DNA from: Scilla litardierei
Lineage: Eukaryota > Streptophyta > Magnoliopsida > Asparagales > Asparagaceae
Direction: 5' to 3'
Length of the DNA: 64,000 bases
NCBI GenBank assembly: GCA_030789695.1
Contig: CM061141.1
Span: 320,728,452 to 320,792,451 of the forward strand
A model generated the notes under the pieces. The model saw nothing but the letters and a program-made list of their open reading frames with translations. It was not told where the DNA came from and made no database searches. Made by a program: the position numbers and the translations under genes. Below are positions 33,294 through 44,020 of this stretch, one piece after another. Positions within the stretch are counted from its first letter, which is position 1. Each line of letters starts with the position of its first letter.

Positions 33294-35041
33294 TGTTGAA
33301 TATTGGACTCCCCGGATTTGGTTTTGATGATGAGCAAACATAAATAATTCATGAACTAACAATTTGTGAGCGCAGTATTGGAGATCGTCGCCAAATTCAC
33401 GAGAACAATCAAAGCGACATCTCAAGACTTCTCAAAGCTCGTATTCATGCCTAAAGCTTCGTTGAAGCTCTTGGACCGTTTTGGAAGTCATGAAGAATTG
33501 ATCGAAGCTCTCGAAGACCGTTCATTAAGGTTTTATTTATAGTCTTTTCGATTCGTTCTATAGAATGTTAAGCCTTGAGTATATCTTACGATTCTATCTT
33601 CATAACGCTCATATCGTAGCTCTAGGATCTTAATTAAAGTCCATTCTAACTTCCTCGAAGCATCGCGCTTCGATTCGGACTTATTCGTGCATGTTAGTTG
33701 GTACAAGAAGAAGTACTGACCGACTAGATGGTGATCTAGTCGGTCAGCAAAGCTTCTTGGACCGACTAGTGTGAGTTAATCTTTTCCTGTTCAGTACTGT
33801 TTACAGTTAGTCGGTCTACGTTGACTCACCGACCGACTAGTTTGTGAACTAGTCGGTCAGTGATGCTTCTTTGACCCACTAGTTGAGATTTACTGTTCAT
33901 GCCAAAATTCTCCTAAGCTACTGTTTATCGTTAGTCGGTCTAAGAACGTTTGGTGACCGACTAGTTGACAATCTAGTCGGTCAACATTTGTTCTTGGACC
34001 GACTAAGTCAATTTGTATTCAGACTATTTGTTTTGCCTCTTAGTCGGTCTACGTTCTCTAACTGACCTACTAGTTGTGAAACTAGTCGGTCAGAATTTCT
34101 TCTTGGACCGACTAGATTTCTAGGTCTGAATTTCTCTCTCTTCTCAGTTCTTCTCTTAGTCGGTCCATGTTCATTGTCTGACTGACTAGTTGATGAACTA
34201 GTCGGTCAGTGGTTGTTCTTTGACCGACTAGTTGCCTCAGTTTTCTATCCGTTGGGAATTGACCTAACTTGTTTTTATGGGACCCTATAAATACAAACCT
34301 AGGTCATTTCTCTCTAGGTTAGAGCTGCCATTAAGAGATTCATTGAGTTTGTTTGAGATAGCTATTCTCACTCATTTCCTAAGCTCTCTTCCTCACAAGA
34401 AATCCATTCTCTCACTTTCTAGATCTAGAATCCATCTTGAGAGAAGTTTGTTCTTGGTGAGCCCTTCAAGCTCTAGCTTGATTCAAGTCTCCAAATCACT
34501 CCTAGGCACCTATTGCTGGTCATTTCCTTGGTACTAGGTCTTGGTGACTTCATCTTCCTCAAATCCCTCCTTGCACCTATTTGGTAAGAAAACTCAAGGT
34601 ATAGGATTTTGTGGTAAGATTGTTTATTTCATTATAAACTTGTTTATATTGCTTGTTGATTCTCTCGGTTGTGAGAGAATGTTGTGATCCCGGGTTGTGG
34701 GATTCACTATTGCCATTGCATGTATGATTTGATCTTGTGAAGGTTTTTCACAAGATATTCATAGTAATCTTGAGTTAGGGTTTCTAACTCAAGTATCCGG
34801 AGGGGATCCGGGTGGTTGGGACGTAGGATCACCGGGAACAAATCGGGGAGACTTGGGTGGATCCGAACCCAGTAACATCATTTGTTAGCATTGTTAATTT
34901 TGTTGGTGTCATTCAATTTAAGCTTCCGTAAATTGATTTGGTAGTTGTTTGCACTATAATTAGGAATTATACTCCTTGTTATTTTTAAAGTATTATTCAC
35001 CCCCCCTCTAGTACTTGTGCAGTAGCTTGTAGGGCATTACA
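33294..35041 (+). mobile_element. Solo LTR, palindrome family, copy A (TSD CAATA)
   Basis: Begins TGTTGAATATTGGACT and ends AGGGCATTACA, flanked by CAATA at 33289-33293 and 35042-35046. It sits in the integrase frame of the copia element. Tandem GACCGACTAG(6-8 nt)CTAGTCGGTC palindromes run from about 33715 to 34245, and a TATAAATA box follows at 34286-34293. It aligns with 51751-53487 and 62768-64000. No internal region, so a solo LTR. Confidence 0.88.
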
Positions 35042-35046
35042 CAATA

Positions 35047-35916
35047 GTCTTCGAAGACTTGTGAAGTAAATTCTCCCACATTATCAAGACGTAGTTTCTT
35101 GATTTGGTTATCGAAGAAATGAGCACGCAACCTTATTATTTGTGCCAATAGCTTTGGAAAAGCTAGGTTGCGGGTGGACAAGAGGCACACATAAGACCAT
35201 TTGGTTGATGCATCAATCAGTACCATGAAGTACCGAAATGGGCCACTTGCGGGGTGAATAGGCCCGCAAATGTCGCCATGTATTCTCTCAAGGAAACCAG
35301 GAGACCCTAATCCCACTTTCAGGAGGGATGGTCTCGTTATTAGTTTTCCCTTGAAACAAGGGAGACATGAAAATTCACCCTTTTGAAGAATCTTCATGTT
35401 CTTCAATTTGTGTCCACGGGATTCAGAGATGATGCGTCGCATCATTGCTGTTCCAGGGTGACCAAGTCTATTGTGCCAGAGTTCGAACTCTGGCAGTGAT
35501 TGGCACGTCTGGTGCTCAGTCATATTGGCTTCTATTGGTTGAATGTATGTTTGGTAGAGACCCGACGGGAGTCCCTTGAATCGTTCGCAGATTATCTTCC
35601 GGTCATCTTTTTGACGAGTTACATACAGATATTCAACCGTATTTTCATCTCTGGTTTCTAAGTGATATCCGTTTAAACGGAAATCCTTGAAACTTACGAG
35701 ATTCCTATTTGATTTAGGAGAGAATAATGCATTTTTTATTAGAAGTCTTGTGTTATTTGGGAGCAATATAATTGCTTCACCAGATCCTTCGATTATTTGG
35801 GATAGTCCTGAAATTGCGATAACAGGACCGTCATATTTATTTACGCTATTAAAATAGCAATGATTGCGAAGGATTGTGTGCGTTGAGGCACTGTCCACTA
35901 GGCACTCAGACATCAT
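35047..35916 (-). pseudogene. Copia protease remnant, GAG-pre-integrase and integrase N-terminal part
   Basis: The frame starts near 35916 with ECLVDSASTHTIL, the aspartic-protease active site (D-S-A in place of D-S/T-G, common in copia). Next comes the zinc-binding pre-integrase region with FELWHNRLGHPG and FSCLPCFKGK (H-H-C-C). The integrase core has GDICGPIHP (first Asp) and LRLDNVGEFTS (second Asp), and ends at FEDYC where the solo LTR cuts it. The rest of the integrase lies at 32454-33293. Confidence 0.87.
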
Positions 35917-36045
35917 CTATATAAGCAAAAACGAAATTTTATTTGAGCGAAAATGTAAACATTCATTCGAAAAAAAAGTTCGTACTTAAGCAAATAAAAG
36001 ATGAAGATACATTGAATTCTAAAAAGCATAGATAAATGATGGTGC

Positions 36046-37050
36046 TCAATCGAGAAGGTCGTCGTTCTCGAAGTCTTTTGCAGTAAACATTGTTGACGGC
36101 TGAACAGCCGCCAAGTTTGTTTCAGGTAGAGACTTCTGGCTCGCCTGGTATAGATCCTGGAGGTGGCGAGGAGTGCGGCAGTTTCTGGACCAATGGCCAG
36201 TCATGCCGCATCTATGGCATTTATCCTCCCAGTTCTTCTTTAGAAGTGACACTTGCTCGGTGTTCTTTCGCTTCCAAGTGAAATTTCTTTTTCCCTTATT
36301 GTTTTTGTTTGTCTGGGGAGCTGCACCTCTTGGTTGCTTCATTACTGCTTTCCCTTTAGTGTTTTTAGCATTCCTCTTGTTTTTCCACTTCTGGGGAGAA
36401 ACGTGATGGGCTTCAGGGATAGGGGCAGTGCCAGCTGGACGTAAGTTATGAGTTGCCAGCAGTAAGTCTCGATTCTGCTCTGCCCTAAGTAGGCATGAGA
36501 TCAGATCGAAAAATTTCGTGAAATTGCGTTCACGATACTGCTGCATGAGGATTGCATCTTTCTCGTGAAACGAGGTAAATGTCTTTTCCAACATGCGTTG
36601 TTCTGTCACTTCTTCAGCGCACAACTTTAGGCGTGAGGTGATGTTATGAAGTGCAGAATTGTACTCAGCGACGGACTTATAGTCCTGAAGTCTGAGGTTT
36701 TCCCACTCATAACTGGCACGAGGTAATATAACATCAATTTGATGTTTATACCGAGCTTCCAGCGCTGTCCACATGTCCTTTGGATCCTCAACCGTTAAGT
36801 ATTCGGCCTTTAAGGTCCGATCGATATGTTTCCTAATGTAGATTATGGCTTTCGCCTTATCTACATCAGATACAGTGGTTGTAGGGCTGCTGCTAGCTGT
36901 AGCAGAAGCTTCTGCCGCTGCTGGGGCCGAGGAAGGAGCCAAAATGGACCCAAGGAGGGCCATTGAACGCAAGTGGAACTTCAGGTCCACTCGCCAACTC
37001 AGGTAATTTGTCCCTGCAGAATCGAGGACTTCGAAATCGACGCTAGCCAA
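36046..37050 (-). CDS. Copia gag
   Basis: A 334-codon uninterrupted frame starting MASVDFEVLDSAGTNYLSW, the usual N-terminus of plant copia gag. It continues with the UBN2-type region (MWTALEARYKHQ, EYNSALHNITSRL) and ends with a zinc knuckle CHRCGMTGHWSRNC (about residues 281-294). Gag forms the virus-like particle and binds the element's RNA. It stops at 36046; the next frame (protease onward) starts ~130 bases further, so gag and pol are not in one frame. Confidence 0.87.
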   Translation of the reverse strand: MASVDFEVLDSAGTNYLSWRVDLKFHLRSMALLGSILAPSSAPAAAEASATASSSPTTTVSDVDKAKAIIYIRKHIDRTLKAEYLTVEDPKDMWTALEARYKHQIDVILPRASYEWENLRLQDYKSVAEYNSALHNITSRLKLCAEEVTEQRMLEKTFTSFHEKDAILMQQYRERNFTKFFDLISCLLRAEQNRDLLLATHNLRPAGTAPIPEAHHVSPQKWKNKRNAKNTKGKAVMKQPRGAAPQTNKNNKGKRNFTWKRKNTEQVSLLKKNWEDKCHRCGMTGHWSRNCRTPRHLQDLYQASQKSLPETNLAAVQPSTMFTAKDFENDDLLD

Positions 37051-38057
37051 TTTTGCTATTTTTCTACGTATTTTAAAATGAGCATGAATTAATTAAAATT
37101 CAAAATTCATGCATAAAGAAATAAACAAGTAAAAATGCGGGGATCGGCCAGATACCCAAAATAGTACACAGTCCAAAGTTCGTTTACAGTCCATAAAAGA
37201 AAAGAAAAATACAACTTCGGAAACCCAAGCTGGGTCCCTATATCTCCGTCTTCATAAGCTGTTGCACCGAGCTTTGGATTTTTATACAAATTTCCTCACT
37301 TACAAATTCTCTCAAAAAGAAAATAAAAGTGCAAGGAAAGTAAATAGGTATACGATGGCCGATCCCGAAAAACACATTTTTACTTATTAAACATCCACGC
37401 AGTTCTAAATATGCTACATGCATAAAAATAAACAACCACACATATATCTCAAGCATATATAATATGGAAAAAAACTATAAAATATAATAATCTCTCGGAC
37501 CACGGGGAGACGTCATACACCGTTAGGTTAGATGACTAACGGCAGAGCAGTCGCAGGATCCTTAAGATTATTATATTTTGAAAAATTTTAATAATCCATA
37601 AATAATTAATAATGCAAGAGTGATGTTTTACATAATATTAGCAAATTTAACATGGAAAGAAAAAAAACAGTAATTTATATACAATTTTCTCCAATTTTAT
37701 AAGTAAATTGCCAAAAATTATTAACGAATTTTCCTAGAATTTTTCAGAATTGTCCAGGATTTTTCTGGGGTTTTCTGATAATTCTAAGGAATTTTGCATA
37801 TATAAATCTGGTGTAAAAACAGATTTTTAACATAGACCCGCTGAAAAATTTTTATTTGCCTGTGGGCCTAGCTAAGGTCTTCAGGCCCAGAATAGCTTAA
37901 AAATATAAATTTAATTTTATCAATCTGGGCTTCAGGCCCATGGGGATATAAATATACCCAAAACCCAATAATAGGGTTTGTTGAAAACCCCTAATCTTTT
38001 TAGGGTTAGAGAAATAGGTCAGCCGTCATCTCCTCCCGTTATCAAAAGACACAGCCG
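37051..38057 (-). other. Leader and probable 5' LTR zone of the copia element
   Basis: AT-rich DNA upstream of copia gag. No tRNA-Met-type primer site and no copy of the 30340-30507 LTR was found. AAACCCTAAT-like words near 37965-38010 suggest an old promoter or leader. Confidence 0.35.
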
Positions 38058-38525
38058 ACCCCCCCCCCCCCCCCCCCCCCCCCCGCAAGGAGGGAAGGCG
38101 ACAGAGAAGAGCCCCCCCTCCGCTGGGGGGGGAACGGGGCGCTGCCGGAGAGCCCCCCCCGCTGGGGGGGTGCGCTGCCGGAGGAACCCCCCACCCGCTA
38201 GGGGGGGCGCTCTCGGAGAGGAACCCCCCACCCGCTGGGGGGGTGGCGCTACAGATCGCCCCCCCCCCCCCCCGTCAGGGGGGCGCTGCCGGAGGAACCC
38301 CCCCGCTGGGGGGTGGCGCTACAGATCGCCCCCCCCCCCCCCCCCCCGTCAGGGGGGGGCGCTGCCGGAGGAACCCCCCCCCCCCCCCCCCGCTGGGGGG
38401 GTGGCGCTACAGATCGGCCCCCTGTCGGGGGGGGGGGGGGGGGGGGGGCGCTGCCGGAGGAATCCCCCCCCCCCCCCCCCGACGGGGGGGGGGGGGGGGG
38501 GGATATCGGCACCCCCAGTGGGGGT
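38058..38525. repeat. C-run/G-run minisatellite with hairpin potential
   Basis: About eight degenerate units, each made of a run of 6-26 C, a short hinge (GCTGGG, CGTCAGG or CGACGG), a run of 5-22 G, then GGCGCTGCCGGAGGAA or GGCGCTACAGATCG. Each C-run can pair with the next G-run. Homopolymer lengths in such DNA are error-prone in sequencing and assembly. Long open frames through it on both strands are artefacts of the repeat. Confidence 0.85.
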
Positions 38526-40003
38526 GGGGGGCGCTGGGGAAAAAATCGGGGTTTTTTTTTCTTTTTTTTAGTTTTTTTTAATTTAATTTGCATTGTATTC
38601 AACAGAATTTTTGTTTTTTTTCGTTTTTACAAGCCAAAATAGAGGTTGTAAAAATACATGAAAATAAATTGTATATCTACAGGAATGAAGAGTATACCTC
38701 TAGATCGATGATCTAGGGATGACCGTAGATTAGAACAGTAGAAAATAAAAATCCGAGCTCCCGAAAAAATGTCGAGAACACCGCAACGCTCCGAACGAAT
38801 CGCCGCAGCAACCAAAGATTCCTCGCGCGTAGGGGGATCAATTTGGTGGAGATTTTTGGATTGGATTTGTGCTAACCATAATTAATAGAAATGTGAATGG
38901 AAATTCTATACACACATGCCTAATTGCTTTTACACACAAACCGTTTTTACATCTCCAATATTATTTAAAATTCAAGGATAGAAGTAGAGTTTGTGTCTAC
39001 GCAGCAGCAGCAGCAGCGACACATGAGACTAAATATTTATGATGGTTCATATTAAATTTGAATGTATTAACTACATGCTTCGGATCAAGTCACATATATA
39101 AAGATAGCATGATGGTAATGGACAATCGAAAAGGGAAAAATACAATGTGAAAACCAAACACGTTGAGATTAAGTATCGCTGTATCAAAACCCACAAGAAA
39201 AAAATGGTTTTAGGTGGCACAACAATACAAGAAAGGGTTGTTTGTCCAGTGAGCATGTTATTAGCCATTGATTTACATATGACGCATGTAAAGACTCCAA
39301 GGATTGGAAGACAGTGATGTACGAATCAAGGATTAATTGTAAACCATAATTTTCGAACATAATAAAATTAATAAAAATCAACTAGCCAAGTTCTGGAAGC
39401 TTAGAGACCAATAGATTATACATGACAACAATCAGCCATTAAGAATTTCAGCAGTTACCAATGTTGGGGTCCATCTGACTGATGCCAGTTCCTTCCTCTC
39501 AAATATTGATCTAATAAATTATGGAAATTAAAGCCATGACAATCAATTTATACGAAAAATTATTTGATAAGAATACAATTAACATCTCTCTGACATTCCA
39601 TCACTGCTTGAATATTTTCAGCAACAAGCAAATCTAAGCCAGCGTATCTACTACTTCCAATCTTTTTGTCATCCAAATGTAAGTTGTTTTACGAGAAGAA
39701 CAATAATTGGAGTTCTAGATTAAATTAAATGTAATCGGTATTTGCCAACATCTTTCAAAAGGCATGCAATAACATCAAACAAAGGGAAGGATGATGTGGA
39801 GTCATACCTAAATAACCAACAGTTAGATGGAAGGATTTCACCGAAACCCTAAAGCCCCAAATCAGTCGGGAAGGAGGTGCTGCGAGAGAGGAAGACGAGG
39901 CGAAGGAGAAAAACACGATTCAAACCCCTAAAGCCCCAAATCAGTCGGGATGGTGGGAGCTGCGAGAGAGGAATCAGGAATCGCCGGCGAGCTCGAGATC
40001 TCG

Positions 40004-40053
<50 letters not shown>

Positions 40054-40344
40054 AGGTGGTCACGGGTTCTCGCTGGAAGAGAGGGAGGGGCGGGGACCGT
40101 AGGAATCGCCAGGGAGCTCTAGATCTCGTGCGAGAGAGAGATGGAGGGAGGGGATCACCAGCGAGCCCTAGATATCGTGCGAGAGAGAGAGAGAGAGGGA
40201 GGGGCTCACGGGCTATCGCTAGGAGAGAGAGGGAGCGACGGGGACTGTAGGATTTTATCGGACGGAGGAGAAGAGACCCGCGTTGTGAGTTGGGTTGCTC
40301 TCATTCGCAGCCGAATAGTGCTCTTGTCTAATTTTTTTTAATAA
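38526..40344. other. CACTA core, right half; GA microsatellite
   Basis: No coding domain. Contains a CAG run at 39002-39015 and a (GA)n tract at 40009-40047. It also has a repeated AAACCCCTAAAGCCCCAAATCAGTCGGGA phrase (39846 and 39925) and repeated GATCTCGTGCGAGAGAGA units at about 39990, 40120 and 40170. On the minus strand the CT-rich tract could be a leader of a lost transposase gene. Confidence 0.4.
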
Positions 40345-40560
40345 AAGTGCTTAGGTAACGATTAGTACCATAGCGCTAACAAAAAGCGCGATATAAGGTA
40401 TTACTTGGATAGCGCTTTAACATAAAGCGCTATCTAAGTGATTTTTACCATAATTTTGATTTATTTTTATGTTCTATAAGTGCAGAAGCGCTATACAAGA
40501 GTTCACTTAGATAGCGCTTTTAAAAAGCGCTATCTAAGTGGCGTTACTCAAACCCAAATC
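40345..40560. repeat. Right subterminal hairpin repeats (AGCGCT type)
   Basis: Palindromes such as AGATAGCGCTTTTAAAAAGCGCTATCT (40509-40535) and GATAGCGCTTTAACATAAAGCGCTATC, the counterpart of 9950-10150. Confidence 0.75.
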
Positions 40561-40708
40561 TGCAGTAGTGATATATGGTACATGTTCTCATACAAGCACG
40601 ACATCATACAAGCACTTTTATATAGATCCTTAATTACTAGATTGCATGCATTCCACATGAACTATCAAGGTTACTAGAATTCAGTTCATAACCGTAGCTC
40701 GTCTCAAA

Positions 40709-40954
40709 TCACATGCCTGCAAGCCTGCAAAGAGCATCACCGATACACTTGTGGCTGAATTTACATAATTCACGGTATGCATAGGGCTTGAACAGAGGAG
40801 GATGGTCCTCGTCGACCATCTCACTGATCTCAGGCAGCGCCTCCACGACCGAGTCGGGCTTTGGCGCCAGAAACACGGCATAGGAGAGCCGGTCCTTCGC
40901 TCCACTCATGCCCGCCTGATGAAGTGTTGGGCGTATCCTTCCATTGGTCAAAGC
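40709..40954 (-). pseudogene. Orphan last exon of a third 2-oxoglutarate dioxygenase
   Basis: An intact acceptor (TTTATGCAG) precedes 82 codons encoding ALTNGRIRPTLHQ, KDRLSYAVFLAPKPDS and VDEDHPPLFKPYAYREL, ending RLAGM and stop. The distal iron His and R-x-S are kept, but NGRLH has become NGRIR. It is closer to exon 3 of the gene at 1473-2664 (with a 3-residue EIS insertion) than to that of 41947-43426. No exon 1 or 2 is found upstream, only a short shared flank near 40985-41050. The CACTA right end lies 140 bases downstream. Confidence 0.8.
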
Positions 40955-41946
40955 CTGCATAAATAAATCACAAGAACCCAATGAAATTTTGGACAGCAAC
41001 GTGGGATTTGCTTGCAGGGATCTAATACAGTGTTTCTGCACGTCTGTGACGTACGTACCCTCCTCACTTCAATGGTGTGTGCGTGTGTGGTGGTGGTGGT
41101 TTGAAGCGATGTCACTGTTTTAAAAGGTCGCCGACTTTGTACGGCCAGCCACGGCAATTATCACTGTATATAAATCAATGTTTGTCGATGACCTCGATCT
41201 AGCGACTTTGAGGGACTTGACCTGAGCTGGAAGCTCAACATTTGCTTGGGTAGAGGAAGGAGATGTGGATAGCTCTGTTTTTTTTCCATCTGTATATTTT
41301 TAAACTTAAATATGCTAGCCGTACTTGTCTACACACACTCTGTATAATAGGTGGCGGTGAAGAGACCAAGTCTAGGAAAAATGTACGAAAGAATAAAATT
41401 TTAAACTTTCTATATTTTATATAATTACCAGAATTTCCTACAGTCCATCCAAAATGGTTGAAATTTCACGTTAAAGGGCATAAGACGTGATGATGATTGG
41501 CATGTCGGCCTATGCAATCACTGTCCGTAGCTTTTGTATTCGAATCTATATCCTGAGTAAGATATTTATGAACCATATATGCCTGAAATAAGGATCTTTT
41601 GGGTCAAGGGTTAGAGCTTTATGGCTGTACACACACGCTGGCCCACACGCTCTCTCACACAACCACCACCACACACGCACACCTCACCGTCCATAGCTCT
41701 CTTATTCAAACTTAACAACGAGTAAACGATGTGGCGTAATTAACTAGGGGTGAAAAACTGTGGGCATGTAACTATATACGTACACTGAGAAACAGCAATT
41801 ATATAACCTCCAAATTTTTTACTGGCAACAGGTCAATATATTGGAAAATTACAGCACACAAGATCCACATTAAGTTCTTATACAAGCAAACAACGTATGG
41901 TACTAGAAATTTGATATAATAAATAAGATTAATCAGTCCATCTCAG
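40955..41946. other. Intergenic DNA within the dioxygenase cluster
   Basis: No gene seen. Bases 40980-41050 resemble 43610-43700 (GGATTTGCTTgCAGGGATCTA..), a segment upstream of dioxygenase 2. The rest is AT-rich with CACACA stretches. Confidence 0.4.
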
Positions 41947-43426
41947 CTATATGCCGGCAAGAGTGAGGAGAACGTCCGCGGTTGGAGTGCTAGTACCACC
42001 CTCTCGGCTGAGCTTGTAGATATCCCGGTACACGTACGGCCTGAATTGGCGAGGGTGCTCGTCGTCGACCATCTCGGGCGGGGCCTCAACGACATGGTCA
42101 GGCTTCGGCGCCAGAAACATCGCGTAGGAGAGCCGGTCCTTCACCCCACCTGCTCTAACCTGATGAAATGGAGGATACAGCCTTCCATTGCTCCAAGCCT
42201 GCACACAAGCCAGTGCATGTGGGCGGTTATGATTCCAGCAATGTTGACAACATGCTCAGAATTATCGAGAGACTAGAAATAACACGACTTCCACGGAGAG
42301 GATGCGGTGAACGTGTGCAACCGAAAAAGAGTGAGAAATGTGGTGTGTGCGTGTCAGCATCGTCGGGAGACAAAAGGTGCAAAGTCAGAGGGTTAAAATG
42401 CAAAAAACCTTTGTCCTGGTCATATTCTAGCATGCCCCTAGGACAACTTCACCGACTGTATAATGGATTTTAATTAGTTACGTACCCGCAGGGATTGGCC
42501 GGCGATGACGACGAAGTGATCCATGCCAGGGTCCACTTGAACCAAGTCGCCCCCCTTGGTTGTGACCGTGAGACCCGCCACCTCGTTCTGGCCGAGCACG
42601 GTGAGATAGTTGAAGTCGGTATGGTTTGGGAGGGCGAGCGCGGGCTCGCCCTTCGGCGGAGCCCCGTACTTGATCAACTGGAACACAGCGTCGCTCGTGT
42701 CCATGAACGCTCCGCTGTATTTGCCCAGCCCATAGCTATCGAGGACCATGCTGATGAGCACGCGATTCAGTTCCAGAGTTTTGCCGCATATCGAGCTCAA
42801 AGCCTCGCTGAAAAGAGACGAAGCAGAGACACGCAAATGAATGAGCCATGATGAGAAACGGATGGTTGCAGGAAAAAACACTGCGTCTTACGCACGCACC
42901 AGAATTCGGCATTCCCTTGGGGCCACATGAGCTTGGTGAAAGCCTCGGCCTTCTCCGTCTCCATGGCGTTTATGATCCCAGTGGATTGGTAGCGCGGGAG
43001 GCTAGGGACGTCGCCCTCGTACACTGACATTGTGTACTTGAACTTCTCATTCCGGCGCTTGGTTTCGGCGGGGAGATCGAAGAGGATGCGCATGGCCCAG
43101 AACGTCCGCTCCTTGTCGCCGTCGGAAATGGCGTCGTACTTCACCAAGAAATATCCGTGCGTTTCCAAGGCCTCTCTGACTGCTCGGCTGGTGGCCTTCC
43201 ACTGCTCGCTCCCTGGCCTGAGCGTTTCTGGGTCCCTTGTGAGATCGAAACGGAGAACCTTTGTGTTCGTGTCGGTCTGCAACCGAAAATGATCATTTGA
43301 TACATTGGTTAAGGGATGGACAAAGAGGGGAGGAAGAACGCTTACCTTCACCTGATCGGCGACATGGGTGGCATCGCCGTTGAGGACGCCATCGGCGGCG
43401 GGAGCGGGCACTGAGAAGTACGACAT
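41947..43426 (-). CDS. 2-oxoglutarate/Fe(II)-dependent dioxygenase (AOP/DAO-like), 4 exons
   Basis: Proposed exons: 43426-43346, 43276-42900, 42807-42486, 42198-41947. All introns are GT-AG (GTAAGC..TTGCAG, GTGCGT..TTTCAG, GTACGT..GTGCAG) and the frame closes at 343 residues. Exon 2 holds the DIOX_N region (THGYFLVKYD, LFDLPAETKRR). Exon 3 holds LPNHTDFNYLTVLGQNE with the iron H-x-D. Exon 4 has NGRLYPPFHQV (distal His) and KDRLSYAMF (R-x-S). Exon 3 is 322 nt, the same length as exon 2 of the paralogue at 1473-2664. All catalytic residues are present; a soluble oxidising enzyme of specialised or hormone metabolism is expected, substrate unknown. The extra 5' intron is not evident in the paralogue. 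Confidence 0.88.
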
Positions 43427-43511
43427 GACGATCAGAATCCAAATGCAAATACAGTGGCTATCTTTCCACCACACAGAGAGAGGATAGAGGGCAGCCGAGC
43501 AAACAAGTGGT

Positions 43512-43519
43512 GTATATAT
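43512..43519 (-). promoter_or_regulatory. TATA box of dioxygenase 2
   Basis: TATATATA on the minus strand, about 86 bases upstream of the proposed ATG at 43426; a start site near 43480 would give a ~55-base leader. Confidence 0.6.
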
Positions 43520-44020
43520 AGTGAGCGGGTGCGTGGCTCCTTGGGCAAAAGATCAATTTGGTTTTGAATTGAACTTTTTTTCGGGGGGACACTATTGCGT
43601 TGTAGTTCACATTGAGTGCGAAATGTCCTTTTGGATTTGCTTACAGGGATCTACTGGTGTGTTTTTACACGTCTGTACAGTTGTACCCTGCCCACACTGA
43701 TCGACACATCCCGGATTGAGCCCCTTGCAGGCAAGGGCGGTTTGCGCTGTAAATATTGTAACAAAATGCATGCATTCGTGAATGGTCAAGGGCGGAATAT
43801 TGTGACAGATTCATACGTAAATCAAATACGAAGTAAACAAAAATTAAGGAGAAATGTATATTATCACCTTCACGATCAGTCTCCCGCGACACACATTAAC
43901 CTCTATATATGTGGTGGTATGGGGGCCCACACCCATGATGTGTGATGGACGGCCTAGATTGTGTCCAAAGAGAAAATCTCCTCCTTGACCACGTGATACA
44001 CATTAACCTTTATACATGTA
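43520..44020. other. Upstream region of dioxygenase 2
   Basis: No gene. 43610-43700 shares a segment with 40985-41050. The phrase ACACATTAACCT(C/T)TATA(T/C)ATGT occurs twice (43892 and 43998), the second touching the Helitron end. Confidence 0.4.

Larger units (their letters stand above)
9931..40570. mobile_element. Large CACTA-type DNA transposon with nested insertions
   Basis: The left end is CACTACTAAAAAAAACAC at 9931. The right end at 40570, read on the minus strand, is CACTACTGCAGATTTG, so both ends carry CACTACT. The flanking triplets are identical (ATA at 9928-9930 and 40571-40573), matching the 3-bp target duplication of CACTA elements. Both subterminal zones carry the same GATAGCGCTT...AAGCGCTATC hairpins. 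After removing the Athila-like element, the copia element and the Helitron, about 8-9 kb of core remains, a normal CACTA size. No transposase domain is seen, so it is non-autonomous or has lost it. The alternative is two unrelated elements of one family. Confidence 0.62.

Noticed and set aside
33715..34245. CRISPR-like spaced repeats
   Set aside because: Repeats are palindromic LTR promoter units with degenerate spacing in a plant retroelement; there are no cas genes and no uniform spacers.
37978..38642. Long Pro/Gly/Arg open frames on both strands
   Set aside because: They are read-through of the poly-C/poly-G minisatellite and change with every homopolymer length.
38002..40340. Transposase gene for the CACTA element
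   Set aside because: No TNP2-like or TnpA-like motif was seen on either strand between the copia element and the right terminus.
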